From: Pyrrhosoma nymphula
Taxonomy: Eukaryota > Arthropoda > Insecta > Odonata > Coenagrionidae
Assembly: GCA_963573305.1 (NCBI GenBank)
Contig: OY754334.1
Coordinates: forward strand, 32,667,614-32,731,613
Reading direction: 5' to 3'
Length of the DNA: 64,000 nt
Part shown: piece after piece, positions 12,137 to 25,590 of the stretch
How the letters are laid out: each line of letters starts with the position of its first letter
Numbering within the stretch: position 1 is the first letter of the stretch
Translations under genes and position numbers: made by a program
The notes under the pieces: generated by a model
Databases searched by the model: none
What the model was told of the DNA's origin: nothing
What the model saw: the letters and a program-made list of their open reading frames with translations, nothing else

Positions 12137-12354
12137 CCGTCACCACCTTCAATAATCGTCAATTAATTGATTACCGGACAATAATTGTGAATTGTATAAC
12201 AATTGACAATTGAACAACAATTGACACGTGAAAAAATTGACAATCGAGTCGATTGCCGCAATTGACATCGATGCGCTGAAATAATCGATCAATTGTAAAA
12301 ATAATTGAATCTACGATGCAAAAAATCGAATAATCGCACAGGACTATTCTCACC

Positions 12355-15300
12355 CGAATGGGGAGGTGGCGATGGGCGGGTGGTGGGAATTGGGTATGGA
12401 AGCGAGTTCAACTTGTGGGTCCGACGATTTGCTTCATTGTGAAGCGGAACGGAAATGTGGAAGCGGGCTGAATGGTGTGTGGGGATGAAGTAGACTCGGG
12501 TGTCCTCGGTGAATCTGATCGTAGAAGCTTAGGAGGGGGAAGCCAGACCTTTGGGAACAAGAGCGCAGCATACGTGAAGTAATTCATGAGTGAACAGAGG
12601 GAAAAGTCGAGGCGAGGATATGGTAATGTGGAAGAAATTAGTCGTGGAGAGATTGTTTTCCAAGCAAAACACTGGTTCTTATTCTTCAAGGAGCCCTTAG
12701 TATTTTACTATGATCAGGTCAAGACTAAATCGAGTTCCTTTCTACTGGAATATAATTCCCACCTCACGACTGGCTTGTATCAATCGTAATTTTATATTAA
12801 TTTCTCATTTATAGACTTAGTTTTTCCACAAAACGACAGTAACCAAATAAAGAAATAATACAACAGTTGCGATTGTTTGATATTTGAAATACTTGCTTAA
12901 GTCCTGATTCAGAAGACCACCTTATGAATTCATGAAGATCGCCTTACTGTGAATAATCTTGTTCCAGACCAGCGACTGGTCTCACTTGTGATTATGTCAT
13001 CAAGGTTCCAATGAGGCCGCCTTGAGCAATGAGGTGATATTCTTTATGACGGTAACAAGGCATGCTAACTAAGTATACCTGCCTAAGCTTCATTTGGAAT
13101 TACGACATACCATTTCGTCCGTGAGCTATTCGTAGGTTTTATATTATATATTGCGAATTAACGTGAAAGTTATGAAACTGTGTGACCTCTTACGTACATT
13201 AGTCGTCAGTAGAAGAGTGCAATACTCAAAGTATGAAAAATCTGTTCCGCTTTTAAGGGTTCTTGTGTTGAGAAAGTTGGGTACGAGGCTTTCTTTTCGT
13301 AACCCTTTGAGCGATTATCAGCTCTAGAAGAAGTTGAATCAGGCACTCTCAATTGTATCCCCCCAGCCGTAGGTCAAAAACCTCGTTGGATGAAATTGGT
13401 CCAAGGTCATAGTCTAAGAACTCTTTGGTTGAGGAGAACTCCTTTGGTGATTCCCTCAACAGCCGAACATTCCGAATTGGGAGGGAAGGCCTTTAATGAG
13501 GAATTCCCTGAGCACTGATCTTACACTCCAGGTACGCCTTATTTCGGCCTTTATAAGACATATTTTGGATAAAATCTTATGTGAATTATGATGCCTTCGA
13601 ATTGAAAAAAATATTTAGTGTTCTCTTGCCCGAACGGCATAGGAACACCTAGGTGGACTCGTTTAGGAAAATGAAATGTTAAAAACGCATGTTCTGATAC
13701 TAATTTTAAACATGTAATTATCCCCTATAGGCTTACTAGCTCAAAACAAGTTCAAAACAAGCTCAAAAGGTTTCAGTTAATCGCTATCCTCGCATCTATG
13801 TTTTGGATTACCGGGTCGTTTGCTTGAAAACCTACCCTTTTTCACGGGTCTTTTCTCACACCATGAAGGACTGAATTTTCACCTAGCAACATAAAAAATG
13901 TTTGAAAACATTTAGAAGTTTTATTATACATTAAATTATTTTTATTGAGAATAAAGAATGCAAGGGGTAGAAAAGAAAGGGGAATTTTAGCTCCTTGGCG
14001 GAGTGTAGTACGTGTGAATAGTTTGGGATGTCGGAAGACAATGGTAGTGATTCATGAAAGGCTTGAATTAGAATGGCCCAATGATTTAGGTGGTTGGGAG
14101 ATGGGTATAAAATGTCCTTTAACGAATCAATATTGACTGGTAGAATAATCTTAATGGTTTGCGGATGTATTATGTCGTTGATAGAAAAGCGCCATTAAAA
14201 CGATTTTATTACATGCGGAAATTCTGTAAGAAAGAAATACACCTAAATATGAAAGATTCGATCCTGAAATGGAAAAAATACAGAGACTTTTATGAGCTAT
14301 GCTATTGGCTTTTATATCATTTTGAATTCTAGTTTGGTGAAATTAAAGTTGGCAGTGATGTAATTGTCAATTTTCATAAGTTAAAGTTGCATTATCTTCG
14401 GATGACGAATAATTTGGTTTCCCGAAGACGGTTACTTTTCACAGCCTTCTGTTTTTCTACTTTGTCGGACTCTGCTTCAAGAAGAAAATTTCCCTACATC
14501 GATTTTTGAGTGCTCAATGCCGATTGTGTCACTCTTGTGACTTTAATCAGCAAAATCCGATATCTGATCCAATATTAGATCTCCGATATATAATCTATGC
14601 ATTTTTAGGTTGCGTTGCAAGAGGAGGATAATGAAGTTGACGCTACCCCTCCGATTCCAGGCTTTCACTAAAAAAATATACCCCATTAAATTTAGATGGC
14701 CGTCCAAGCTTTAGAATTGATTTTTTCTTGAAGACGCTAATGACAGTACTTAAAATGGATAGTCCTTTAATTTATTTCCCAATTAAAAATGAAACTCGTC
14801 ATCTACTCCCAAAAGGCGTTTATTCAAATTCATATCTTCCCTTTCTTGGATCAAATTTACTTTTAGAAATTGGACTATTTGATTTAAAATTCCATCGCCC
14901 AAAAGCTGACTTTTAAATCCTCGTGGGGGCGGGGGTCAGGTACTTTACCGGGAAAAAACGAATTTGACTGGAAAATTATACGTGCCAACAAAATATTTAC
15001 TAACAGTCTGCAGGCGACCCACATTATTTAATTATGAGCTTGAGTAATGAAAGGGAAAGTCACTATGATTATGTATTCATCTCAGGGAAATTTTCTCTGA
15101 AGAGTTATGCGGTGAAGATAATTGACATAAATTCGAGTTTTTCGTTCATACTCTGTGGCCCTCGTTTATAATTACAAAGTTATCAGCATTTTCTATTTCC
15201 ATGGTGTCTGGTATGGGTTGTTGCAATCGTTTTGGTATTAGACATGTATCCATTGCCATAAATACTTATAGAGCATGATTTCAATAATATGTAGCATGAA

Positions 15301-16493
15301 TTTAATGTAAAATAATTGTGTTGTCTTGTAAATAGAAGCAAAATGGAAATAATTTTACATGCGCTTACGAGTGACATAAAATGGAAACATTAACTGTAAC
15401 AACATCTATCTAAATTTTAGTAGAAAATGTGCTTATCTGATATGTTGAATAATGCAGTTTTATTAAGTAAATACTTGTATTCCGAAAATACTCCTACACC
15501 AAATAAACAATAAAGTGTCAGTAATGGTTCCATTCTCTCGATTTAATCCCAAGTGCAAACAACAAATTCATTAAATGGTAAATTAAAAAGGCCACAAGTA
15601 GTCCTTAGGTGTGACCGAAGCTTAAATATATACTTAGTGAATGAGCAGTCTCTTTTATAATTAACAAAGCATTTCCTTTTCTGTGGTGGGACCGGTTGTG
15701 GTTCCGTCGCCATGAAAGAAAGGAAAACATATTGATTATTGGTTTATTCAAAGTATTGCTCCTCTCGCGTTTAAGAGGCGAGGAGTTCCTGCACATAAAT
15801 ATCCAATTCGCGAATTAAAATACTTCAGAAAGCCGCACGATTTAAATAAAATCTACGATCTAACAGAAAGTGTCTCACAGCTTATGGAAGGACCAGGTTG
15901 GAAGCCGTTTAAGACTCGGAGGCTACACACTAGGATTAGGTTACTTGAAAAATTCAGATCAGGCGAGTTTCAGCTTGACATGGGGGTATTATTTGACCCC
16001 ACACTTTATCTCTAGAAGTGATAGAAGCGACAAAATAAGATAGATACGTAGGTAGGTAAGATTTAATTTATTGGGTGCGTCGACAGCTACGGTCATGTCA
16101 CACCACGCACGATCCTATTTTTCAAATGCGTTTCATAAAACAAGCGTTATGAAACTATATGGTATTATCCGTTCATCGTTATACATATAAATGTAATCTT
16201 ATTTCAAACATTTAGATTCTTATCAATAGATTGGGCTGCCGTAAAAACTGCATTCAAATACTGACACTCGATGGGCTGTCACGAAGAAAATTTCCAAGTC
16301 AAATCGGATCCCTAATTTCTCGCGGGAATCTCGGTATTTTAATCATTGCATTTGAATGTGAAGCACACTGAGGGGAGAGTTGCATTCATCACAGTTCGGT
16401 GGGATTTTCTCTTCAGTAGAGAGATAGGGGTGGGTCAGAGCACTATGCCTTATCCTCAAGCGGGTGATGGCAACCTCTTCCCTCCGATTATTT
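12355..16493. other. Gene-free stretch
   Basis: About 4.1 kb with no supported gene. Open frames are below about 95 codons and featureless. Near 16060-16120 the sequence may be the 3' end of a minus-strand LINE whose RNase H lies at 16735-17245, but this link is weak. Confidence 0.45.
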
Positions 16494-16695
16494 CTATTTA
16501 TTTATTTATTTATTTAATATTACCACCAAAAACAGCACATATTGGCCTTTACATCGGGGTATTTTAACAATCAACAACGGACAAGCACAAACAACCATGT
16601 CCTGGGAAGTGAAAAATCCTCCCCAGGCGGGATTCGAACCCGCGACCTTTGGGTTAGCAGGCGAGGACGTTACCCCGCCGCCACCGAGGCCGACA
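16494..16695 (-). mobile_element. tRNA-derived SINE
   Basis: On the minus strand the element starts near GGCCTCGGTGGCGGCGGGG and carries a B-box GGTTCGAATCC within CGCGGGTTCGAATCCCGCC (about 16630). An unrelated body of about 100 bp follows, then a (TAAA)n tail (the plus-strand TTTA run at 16494-16517). A tRNA-like head with polymerase III boxes, a non-tRNA body and a simple-repeat tail define a SINE. It is not a functional tRNA gene, because the A-box region does not fold into a normal D-arm and the body continues past the acceptor. It sits next to LINE sequence on the same strand. Confidence 0.82.
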
Positions 16696-16734
16696 AATTA
16701 AAATCTGATAAATTTAGTCCACGCTGAAGTCGTG

Positions 16735-17245
16735 GATTTTACAGCTCGGAGTCTTATTTATTAACCCTGCCCAGATATTCTTCCACTTCTGTAACGCTAC
16801 TTTTCGGAACGTAGCCCGGAGATCATCCACGGTCACCAATGGAGACACAATATCTGCTTTTTTTTAAAACGTTTCTTGCTGTAGATTCGGCCTCTTCGGT
16901 CCTCTTAATGCCAACAAGGCCAGAAACCCAGAGAAATGATACTCTAATTCCTTTGGTATTAAGGAAAAATAGAGAAGTTTATGTCTCCTGGACAAGAACA
17001 TTGCTCTGGGAGAAACGAAAGATACCTTGGAGTGCGCTGGAGGAGTCAGAGCATATCAGGAATGCTCCATGACTGCATTTAATTTCGTCAAGGGCCATTT
17101 TAATAGAATATAGTTCTGCTATAAAACAGGACACGAAGGATCCAGTTAGGCTCTAATTACTCCGCGGTGTACAGAAACCACAGCGGATCCACAATGGCTT
17201 TCCGACTTCGACCCATCGGTGAAAACAGGGGTGAAGTCGGGAACT
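16735..17245 (-). pseudogene. LINE RNase H domain remnant (I/R1-like)
   Basis: Read on the minus strand from 17245, the fragments are FTPVFTDGSKSESHCGSAVV, AELYSIKMALDEIKC, LICSDSSSALQGI and VSFLWVSGLVGIK, followed by VLKKADIVSPLVTVDDL. The first Asp of TDGS, the Glu of AELYSIKMAL, the Asp of CSDSSSAL and the WV.G..GI block reproduce the RNase H fold seen at the C terminus of I-, R1- and related LINE polyproteins. Frameshifts and stops separate the blocks, so it is inactive. A SINE lies just downstream in the same orientation. Confidence 0.85.
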
Positions 17246-20200
17246 TCTCCCAGGATACGTTGCCGATCTGATAGGTAAAAAAGATTCCTTCTTTCTACGC
17301 AACACTATTGATTATAAGACGAGTAGCGTGGCACTAACATAAGGTCTTATGATGCATCGTTAACATTTGATTCAGTTCTTTACTCTCCTCTATCCTTTTT
17401 TTCTCTACTCCCTCCCCTTTCATGGCTGGTGCCCTAACACTCCTTGCCACACGCCTCTGCGGTGGCTCGATGGGTAGCAATTAGATATGCTCACCTGGAT
17501 CAATAATTCGTTCAATCCAATGACAGACCCACTTGATGGATGAAAAAAGAGCTTATTTATCGCGCATTACGCTTGAAACGGTGACTAGATTTCCTGAATG
17601 GACTCTTCCGAAATTCCTTTTGCTTCAATGGGTATTTTTGATTTGACTTTTCTTCTTCTTCGTGCGAGACGCGAAAGCAGTTCCTGCCAAGTTTTTGCTT
17701 GGAATGCCTTGAGCTGGCAAAAGGCGACGGTGGAATGAATGACGTCTTCCCTTAACACTAAATTCGTCCCCTCCGGGAAGTATCCTCCCACCACTTAATC
17801 ATTAGGACATCTTCTTAAGTTTTCAGTCGTGCGGAACTCAGGAAAGTCGTCGGAAATTAACCATTTTCATGTTTACAGCCTATTGAATTAATTATGATGA
17901 TTTGTATATAGATGCAGAATGAGTTAACCGTGACGTTCTTATGTAAGTGTGTAATGCGATTAGCATGCGCAACTGAGGAAATAAATTTCATAAAATTTTA
18001 ATTCACGTATTGGTTGCTCAACTATTTTGCATTTTGTGCGTAGAAATATGCATTTTATTCATATTTTGAGTAGCTGCTGCTAAGAATTAATGAAAAACCT
18101 ACTCTGAACGTATCTAAATTTTATTGAACTTGTTGATAAATGGAAAAACGCTGTTCTTGTCATAGATCTGCTTATGATTCTATTTTTTAAAGTGATAGTC
18201 CGCCAACAACTGGAAACACAAACTTGAAAGTTTCATTCAAGCATGCTAATGGAGCATGCTGCTACATATTCGACAGCGGAGCTAATAGTGGAGCGGATAA
18301 CAGCGGCGAAAAAATGTATGTCGTATTCGGTGTAGAATAGAATATAATAGTTTTATGAAAGAAGAAGAATATTATTACTGAATAAATACTTTTACATAAC
18401 AAAATATTTTATGCAGATATATTATAACTAAATAATTGAGTTTTAAAATCTTAATATTAAAAAAAAATGTTTGCTTGAATAGCAATTAGCTTCTTTTTGC
18501 TACCACGCTTCATATACCTTATAATAACGCTTTCATTTCCTCGATCTCCCATAGTGTAAAATTTGGCTGCTCCCCCACATTCATGGCTCTCTGGAGATTC
18601 CTGATCTGAATGTATCAGTTTCAAATTTTTAGGAGTGTGACAGTCATTTTTTCGGGTCAAATAACTTCAAAGAGCTCCTTTGCTAGCATATCAATCAGTT
18701 TAAGGATAGTCAATTATATTTTTGTTTCTGTAAAAGTTGCAAAAATACGGACGCATTTCTATATTTCAATACAATCGCATGTGTCTATTAACAGCGTTAA
18801 AATACAAAACGCTCCGATTAAGAGAAAAGCATTTCCTGTAGACTGCGTATGACATTTTGATTTCGGCTGTAGAACACATACGAAATTAATACCCTAAGAA
18901 GATTGGAAGTATAATACATATGGTTTCAACGAAGAATGACGATCAGCTGGACGGAGGCAATCACCAATCAAGTGTGACAAAGGAAGTTAGGAAAGATCTC
19001 CAATGAGAACTCAGGGAAATAGGAGAGATAAACGGTAAAGCATTGGAAACGTTCTTAGATTGAAAAAAAAACTATTGAAAACAATAGTAAAATAGTAGTA
19101 AAAAGTAGTAGTAAAAATAGTAGTAGTAAAAATAATAGTAAATTCTGGAAAGAGTTACCGAGGAAGATAAAGGATGGAAAATATCAGGCCAATTGTGAGG
19201 GCTGTTGAGTGAAAACAGATGAAGGAACAAGCGGTTATCTTTGTAGGAAAATGCAGTGGAGAGATTTAGGGAGTAAATAATTATTAGTAAGTATTAATTA
19301 CTATTAGTCTTGCAATAAGTATTAATCACTGTTGCTGTTTACTTAAATATTTTTTAAGATCTTAAGGCTACTTGATGGTACTTGCATCATGACATTTCAA
19401 TGAAATGTATTTTATGTTTCAACAAGAAATTCGATCGTAGGCTTCCGCAGAGTTCATTGCTGAATCTCAAAATTTTTCGTGTCTTCTCCCGCGCCTATTG
19501 GTTGATTGGTGATAGCAGTTTCATTGGCACCCTTTCCGGCGTCTTAGGTTAAGTTCCAACGGAACTGTTGTCGCCAATCAACCAACAGACGCGTGAGAGG
19601 ACCTGAAAAAATGAAGAGGTTCAAGCATTATAGTTGCTAAGATGAATTCCATCAAATATTTTTCATTTCCTAATTGAAAATGTTTTCCACTTGTGTAAAC
19701 AAAATAATATGTTTTCACCAAATGTTCGTGCACCTGCACTCGCGTGGTTCCGGGAGCCATTTTTGGCGCCAAGTCAACAAATGAGTTTGTTGCCTGGCGC
19801 CGCCGACAGGTGTCGCGCCAAGAAAACGTCTTCTTTCCGATTGGTTTAGAATGAACGGGTCGACTTTGGGGAAGGGGACTGTTACTGTGGAGGAGGATTC
19901 CGGCGATTTTAGGTTCACTTGAGATTCCGAAATAATAAACCGAGCCGGCAGCGATCCGAGAGAAGCTCCTCCTTCCGCGCGCTCAAATAGTTCCGGCCTC
20001 TTCACAGCTTTTGTCTTAAAGCGGATTATGTCTCTCGCGCTCGCCCGCCAACGTGTTTACACAACGCGCTGAGTGAAGCGGGAAGTGGCCCAGTGCATCT
20101 GGTCCTCCACTCACTTCCCGTGTTTCTCGCCCCGTACGTTTAAGGACGCGGTTCGGAAGAAAACCATCGATTATTGACTTAGAAAAAAAGAACGCATTAA

Positions 20201-23200
20201 ACATTGATGCCTTAACAGCGATCGCTGAAGGAATCAAATGTCTAACTATTTCTATGAAGCAGATCATCTATGCAATATGGTTTAGCTTACAAAAATTCAA
20301 GCACTGTAGATGCCTGCGCACAATATTAGATTATTTTTTTATAAATTCTCTTATGCGTTATGTTGGAAGTTTGATTTGATATTTTTCACACCTTTTCTCC
20401 GATGTGTGAGATATTTATTAGTTCAAGCGGTGATAACCTGCAAATTCTACTGCAGATACGTTGTTTTAATTCAATTTTTCAAGAATTATTACACCTGTCT
20501 TAAATTAAAAGTATTTTGAATTCACCAATATCATAGTATCAGTGACTGAAATTGCCTGCTGAAAATCATGGAAGATTTAGGTACACTATAGTATGAAGAC
20601 ATCTAACATTAACCAACAATATCAATGGAGGCAAGCGATACTTTGTGGAATTTCCTTAAAAGTCTTTCATTTAACATGTTCAGTGCATTAACCAACAAGC
20701 ATCGGTCCTATTCCAATGGTGGTAATACTAACTGACGATCATCTGACGTTCCATTTTCAAAATTATATGCTGATATTCATATTAGTGTGCACCATTTTTC
20801 GAAGTTAATTGAATATCCGCCGAAGATCAGGTCAGTTCATCTCCAGCCTTAAACGACTTAATAGAACGCGGAGTGGATTTCATAAGAGTAGAATGCCTCA
20901 ACCATTCTACGATAGTGGGCCGGAAGTACGATTCGTGCGAGTTTGGCGCACTCGTTTATTAATAAAGAAATTGTTCTTACACCAGATTTATAAGTTAATT
21001 ATGAATTAATTTATTAGAATAAATAGTTTTCATTGATGTAAGTTATGAATTTTTCTTGGATTTACAAGTAAAGCTTTCATTTATTTAAAGTAAAAAAATT
21101 ATACTAATTTACATTTCAAACACATATGATATTAAATTTATTTCAAAAGGTACATTCAGGGTTTTAATGACGGGTGAGTGATATATTATGATATAGATTT
21201 TTTACTTATCAAATTATGGTGGGAAAAATATACAAAATAGACCAATTTAGACCATTTAGTTTTCTACTTCTAATAAAGCATAAAAAATAACAGCCATACG
21301 AATTGCGAGCGGCCGTTCAGTCAGTGGGCCGTATTTATTCAGTCTTTTATTTTGATTGATATTTGAATATTAATTATGGACATATTCAACGTTCATTTTC
21401 CACACTGCTTTATAGGTCCACTTTGTTCCTGCCTCTAATATTATTCGTTGTTTTTGAGCGGTAAAGTTATTTAACATCCAAATTTATGATTGATGATGGG
21501 AGAATATAAATTAACAGAGCCTGTTACGAAATTTATTTCAACTCTTTTAACGCGACTTGAACGCCCCAATTTTTTCAAATGTGTAAAGGTCTTTAATTGG
21601 GAAATTATACGAAAAAAATAGGAGGCATATCGTGAACAAATAATCTGTGAGCCGCAATAAATTTAATTATTGCGTCATTACTTGGCCGAAAGGAGTGCTC
21701 GAGTCTAACATTTTTCTCTTTATCTTGATTACCGAGCTCATTTGCTCGATTTAAAAAAACTTTCTTCGTATCGGCGACCCGTACTATTAAAAAAAGCCAT
21801 CCTACTGCGAATCCGCGTGGATGAATGCGGCTCACAGCTGTGAACTTTCTGTTTTGTTCGGTACCTTCACAGTAGGAGCGTTTCGCGAAATTGAGAGCAG
21901 CGAGACTTTAAAAAAGAGGTTATTTGAATGCTATCTGGGATAGAGATTTCGTAATGGAGAAGTTCCTTGGAATTTATATGTATTTTTATTTCATGCTGCG
22001 GAGTTAAGAAGTTCGGAATAGGTTCTACCGCGAAAATTACTAAGTTTTCAATAATCTAGGCGATAATAAGGCGAGTGGGAGTTTTTTTTGGAGAAAATAC
22101 CACTGTTAAGATAAAAGCACCAACTTTCGTGAACGGTGATATAAGAGTCAACTCTCTGAGGAAGTTGGCCTCAATGTTTTGTAGGGTAATTTTTATTACT
22201 GCTGTTTACATTCGGTGCGATGGTTTCCGGAAACTTTTTAGTTTCATGGAATGAAAATAATTTCCACTCAATCATACAGTCGAGGTAACTGCTCTTGCGT
22301 TTTTTTTTGCTCTGTGACCTCGTGTAGGATTGCTACCAAAAAATAGAACAAAAATTAGAAGTTGCAGGAAACGTGCTGTAATAAACTATAAATAGCTTGA
22401 AATCTCACCGTTGAAGGCTATACAATTCAGCTCAATTGTCCGTGGTATTTTTATTTGCATAAACAAATTAACAAACCTGTGTTTCATATATTTTACAAGT
22501 TTCCGCATCACGTATTTGGTATAATTATTCGGCCATGGCTAAAGGAAAAAATCATTTTTTTAAACGCGAATATTAGACAGTACAATTCCATGAGGAAGTT
22601 CTAAAAGCAGAAGCAAATCTGAGCCAAATTTCACTTAGTACTCCTGAGTTCACTTCGGTGTATGGCTTATTTTCTGCGGTTAATGCATAACATGAAAGCT
22701 TCACAGATGAGAATGTTACCAATTAAAAATTCCGAGTAATGTTCGGCAGAAGAGTATATATATATATATATATAAGCCAAGTAGGACCAGGTTATTCAAA
22801 ATCAATGGCTAAAAGTTAACAGTGAAAATTAATAGAATGCGGAATAATTCCCTCAGTTTTACGGAGGTATCAAAATTGCATACCGCATCCTGGAAGAAGA
22901 CATCCAGATACTAATAAATAGCTGTATCAGCATTGGAGTAAAATTTTGATCTTCATTTCAAAATTACATTTGATCGGGGAATGATAAAGTTTCATTGTGA
23001 GTGAAATCTATTCGACCGCGTATTACACTATTAGAGTTACTATTACTTATCCATACATACCGCTTTAAAAAGCGGATATTTTACGTGATTTTTAGAAGCG
23101 TACAGAGTGGAATGCGATTTTTTAAAGGCCTTTAATACTCATTATCATCTTCATTTTGAACTTTCCCTACACCATTATTCTACAGTTGGCCCTCGTTTAT

Positions 23201-24475
23201 TATCTTCGTAAAGAACTGAATTTTAATTTTGATATATCCACTGTATTAATCTTTCATAATGTTATTCTATTTGGTTACTAGTTACCTATAACCATAATCA
23301 CTTTTTGTTACTTGTAATGTGCAACATGTTGTCGGAAGTTGTTCCTAGGGTAGCGAAAGATATATTATTGAATAAAAACCGTCTCGAAGCACAGTTTTAA
23401 TTAATTACGCTCCCTAAGACACCAAATCCGATTTTCTGTGCCTTTTTGGAAATGAAATGTATTTATTTTTCTTTATGAAATGACATAAGATTCTAGAGAA
23501 GTTCAAATAAATTGTAGAGAAGCCTTTTAAACGTGAGAGCCTTGATTGCTCTCTTCCGTTAAACCCCTACATCCCTGGGCCCTTCGGGTATCGAGTTATC
23601 ATTTTTATAGGTGTCTTTCCGAAACGCAGTTGAGGAGTTTTTTTTCGTAACCTTCGTGCCTTCAGAAAAGGGCATCGTAATCTCAGCCTCTGCATCCCGG
23701 CAGGTTTTATCCTGAAATCCAGGAGGTGTGGTTTGTGAGGCCAAGAAATTCACCCTTCCGGTGCGCGAATGGACGATTCGGAATAAAAGAGCTCGGTAGA
23801 GAGAAGCGTCCATTTCACTTGGGCGTGCAAATGGCTGAGGTTCATGTTCCAACAAAATGTTAAGTGCGTTCTTTCAACGGGTCCCATGCCATGCAACCTT
23901 AAAAACTAGGGCTAGTCTAATAAAAATCAGTCGATGCCGATACTGTTGATAAGTCACAGCATCAGCTGATTCGATAGGCTACGTAGCATATCGAATTTGC
24001 TGACACTATTCAGGGTGAGCAACAAGTCACCATACGTTCATGATGAGTAATTATTAACTAGGCACTATTTTCATACATACTTTTTTGACTGATTATGGTT
24101 TCTACACTTAAATGCCATCATCAAGGTAAATATAATGTGCTCAAACCTTGGTTGGTCAATAAAATTTCTGTGAAAACGGTACACAGTTAATAATTGTTCA
24201 TCATGAACTTTATAAATTTTCACAACGTGACCGAGGCATAACTTGGTTTTTCATTCATTTTTAAGCTATTTAGGGATAGAGATAAAAGAAATAACGCATT
24301 AAAACTTCGAAAACAAAATACAACGTACTCCGTCCGGAATCAACAAGAGAAGATGCCGATCGTGTCTATAACTATCGTGTCTGAGTCCGGTATATTTTTA
24401 TGGCACCCTTGGTATTTATGATAATGCTCACAACTTAGAATCACTAACTAGTGCCCGAGAGCGTCATGCTTGCTA
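17246..24475. other. Long gene-free stretch with microsatellites and one GC-richer patch
   Basis: No supported gene in 7.2 kb. There is a (AGT)n-like tract at 19081-19141 and a (TA)n run near 22757-22773. The 19480-20160 patch is GC-richer with several CpG and CCAAT-like boxes and could be regulatory. A degraded inverted hammerhead-like pair is present at about 24080-24180 (GAAACC on the minus strand at about 24100; AAACCTTGG then GGTCAATAAAATTTCTGTG on the plus strand). A 69-codon frame on the minus strand at 17585-17794 has no recognisable motif. Confidence 0.45.
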
Positions 24476-24481
24476 GGAGAA
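24476..24481. repeat. Left 6-bp target-site duplication (GGAGAA)
   Basis: GGAGAA directly precedes the first base of the left palindrome arm and recurs exactly at 37910-37915 directly after the last base of the right arm. The same six bases in direct orientation at both outer edges are the signature of a staggered-cut integration. Confidence 0.85.
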
Positions 24482-24516
24482 AGTAGGTTTATTTTGTACG
24501 TCCGGCGACAATCGTG

Positions 24517-24678
24517 ACTGGAATACTAATTTATTCATAGAGATAGACACTGCAGTCCACTTTCACTTTCGCGAATCCCGGAAATATATCTGGATGTCGC
24601 CCAAATCATTTCACAACCTACAGCTGCATTCGCCTGCAACAGCGCGATATGAAATCCTCTCTTAGATACCCCCACCCT
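24517..24678. repeat. R1: outer copy of terminal-region repeat
   Basis: About 160 bp containing ATATATCTGGATGTCGCCCA and ending in CCCCCACCCTCAT. A diverged second copy, R2, lies at 25591-25760, and mirrored copies lie at 37713-37874 and 36631-36800. R1 and R2 bracket the S1/S2 tandem pair, so the terminal region looks like a duplicated module in which the sequence between the copies was amplified. Confidence 0.85.
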
Positions 24679-24708
24679 CATGCATTAAACGCATTAAACA
24701 ATACCTAC

Positions 24709-25558
24709 ACGCATTAAACAATAGCTTATATATCGCTTAATAATACTCCCAGCGATAAACAATTAGCACCAATGGAAAGAGGAGTTAATTTTACGTAACA
24801 AAGATCCTTATAAATTCCATCCCCAGGTCGATAGAAAGACTTAGTTTGTAAAAAAAACGTAATTTTATGTAAATATTAGCAATTTTATCCGTTATTAACA
24901 AACTCAACGAAAAACCAATGGTACCACGTGAAAGCGGGGTTAATTTAGCATATAAAGGATATCAATGACCATACATCGCAAGAGTAAATTACCTACAATT
25001 AGTGATTTTATATAAACAACAATTACTCGGAAACTACGATTTATTGCGTACCCAAATTTTCGTCGTATAAATTCTAAGATGCTCTTTCATCACCATGCCA
25101 AAGTTCAACTGGATCATACCATAAAAGTTTATCATTACACGCATTAAACAATAGCTTATATCTCGCTTAATAATACTCCCAGCGATAAACAATTAGCACT
25201 AATGGAAAGAAGAGTTAATTTTACGTAACAAAGTTCCTTATAAATTCCATCCCCAGGTCGATAGCAAGACTTCGTTTGTAAAAAAAACGTAATTTTATGT
25301 AAATATTAGCAATTTTATCCATTATTAACAAACTCAACGAAAACCCAATGGTACCACGTGAAAGCGGGGTTAATTTAGCATATAAATGATATCAAAGACC
25401 ATACATCGCAAGAGTAAATTACCTACAATTAGTGATTTTATATAAACAACAATTACTCGTAAAAAACTAAGATTTATTGCGTACCCATATTTTCGTCGTA
25501 TAAGTTCTAAGATGTTCCTTCATCACCATGCCAAAGTTCAACTGTATCATACCATAAA
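24709..25558. repeat. S1/S2 tandem duplication, 430-bp unit
   Basis: S1 (24709-25138) and S2 (25139-25558) both begin ACGCATTAAACAATAGCTTA and are about 95% identical, head to tail. Each contains a CCACGTG E-box-like site and A/T runs. The unit is non-coding. The mirror copy of the pair is at 36833-37682. Iterated subterminal repeats are common in terminal inverted repeats of fold-back elements, where they can serve replication or transposase binding; which applies here is unknown. Confidence 0.92.
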
Positions 25559-25590
25559 CAAAGGATTTAGCATCCCGGGACAGACGTGAC

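Larger units (their letters stand above)
11668..12346. mobile_element. hAT-family transposon derivative, 679 bp
   Basis: Terminal inverted repeats TAGGCCTGTGCGATTAT (11668 onward) and, on the other strand, TAGTCCTGTGCGATTAT (ending at 12346) are flanked by an exact 8-bp target-site duplication TTCTCACC at 11660-11667 and 12347-12354. An 8-bp duplication is diagnostic of hAT-type integration. Inside are subterminal repeat arrays and the C-terminal end of a hAT transposase on the minus strand. Most of the transposase is deleted, so the copy is non-autonomous. The perfect target duplication shows that the boundaries are intact. Confidence 0.92.

Noticed and set aside
16620..16695. Functional tRNA gene on the minus strand
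   Set aside because: The B-box is good, but the A-box half does not fold and the unit continues into a body with a TAAA tail, so it is a SINE.
17585..17794. 69-codon minus-strand frame with an Arg/Lys-rich centre
   Set aside because: It looks somewhat protein-like but has no splice-site support or recognisable family, so it was not annotated as a gene.
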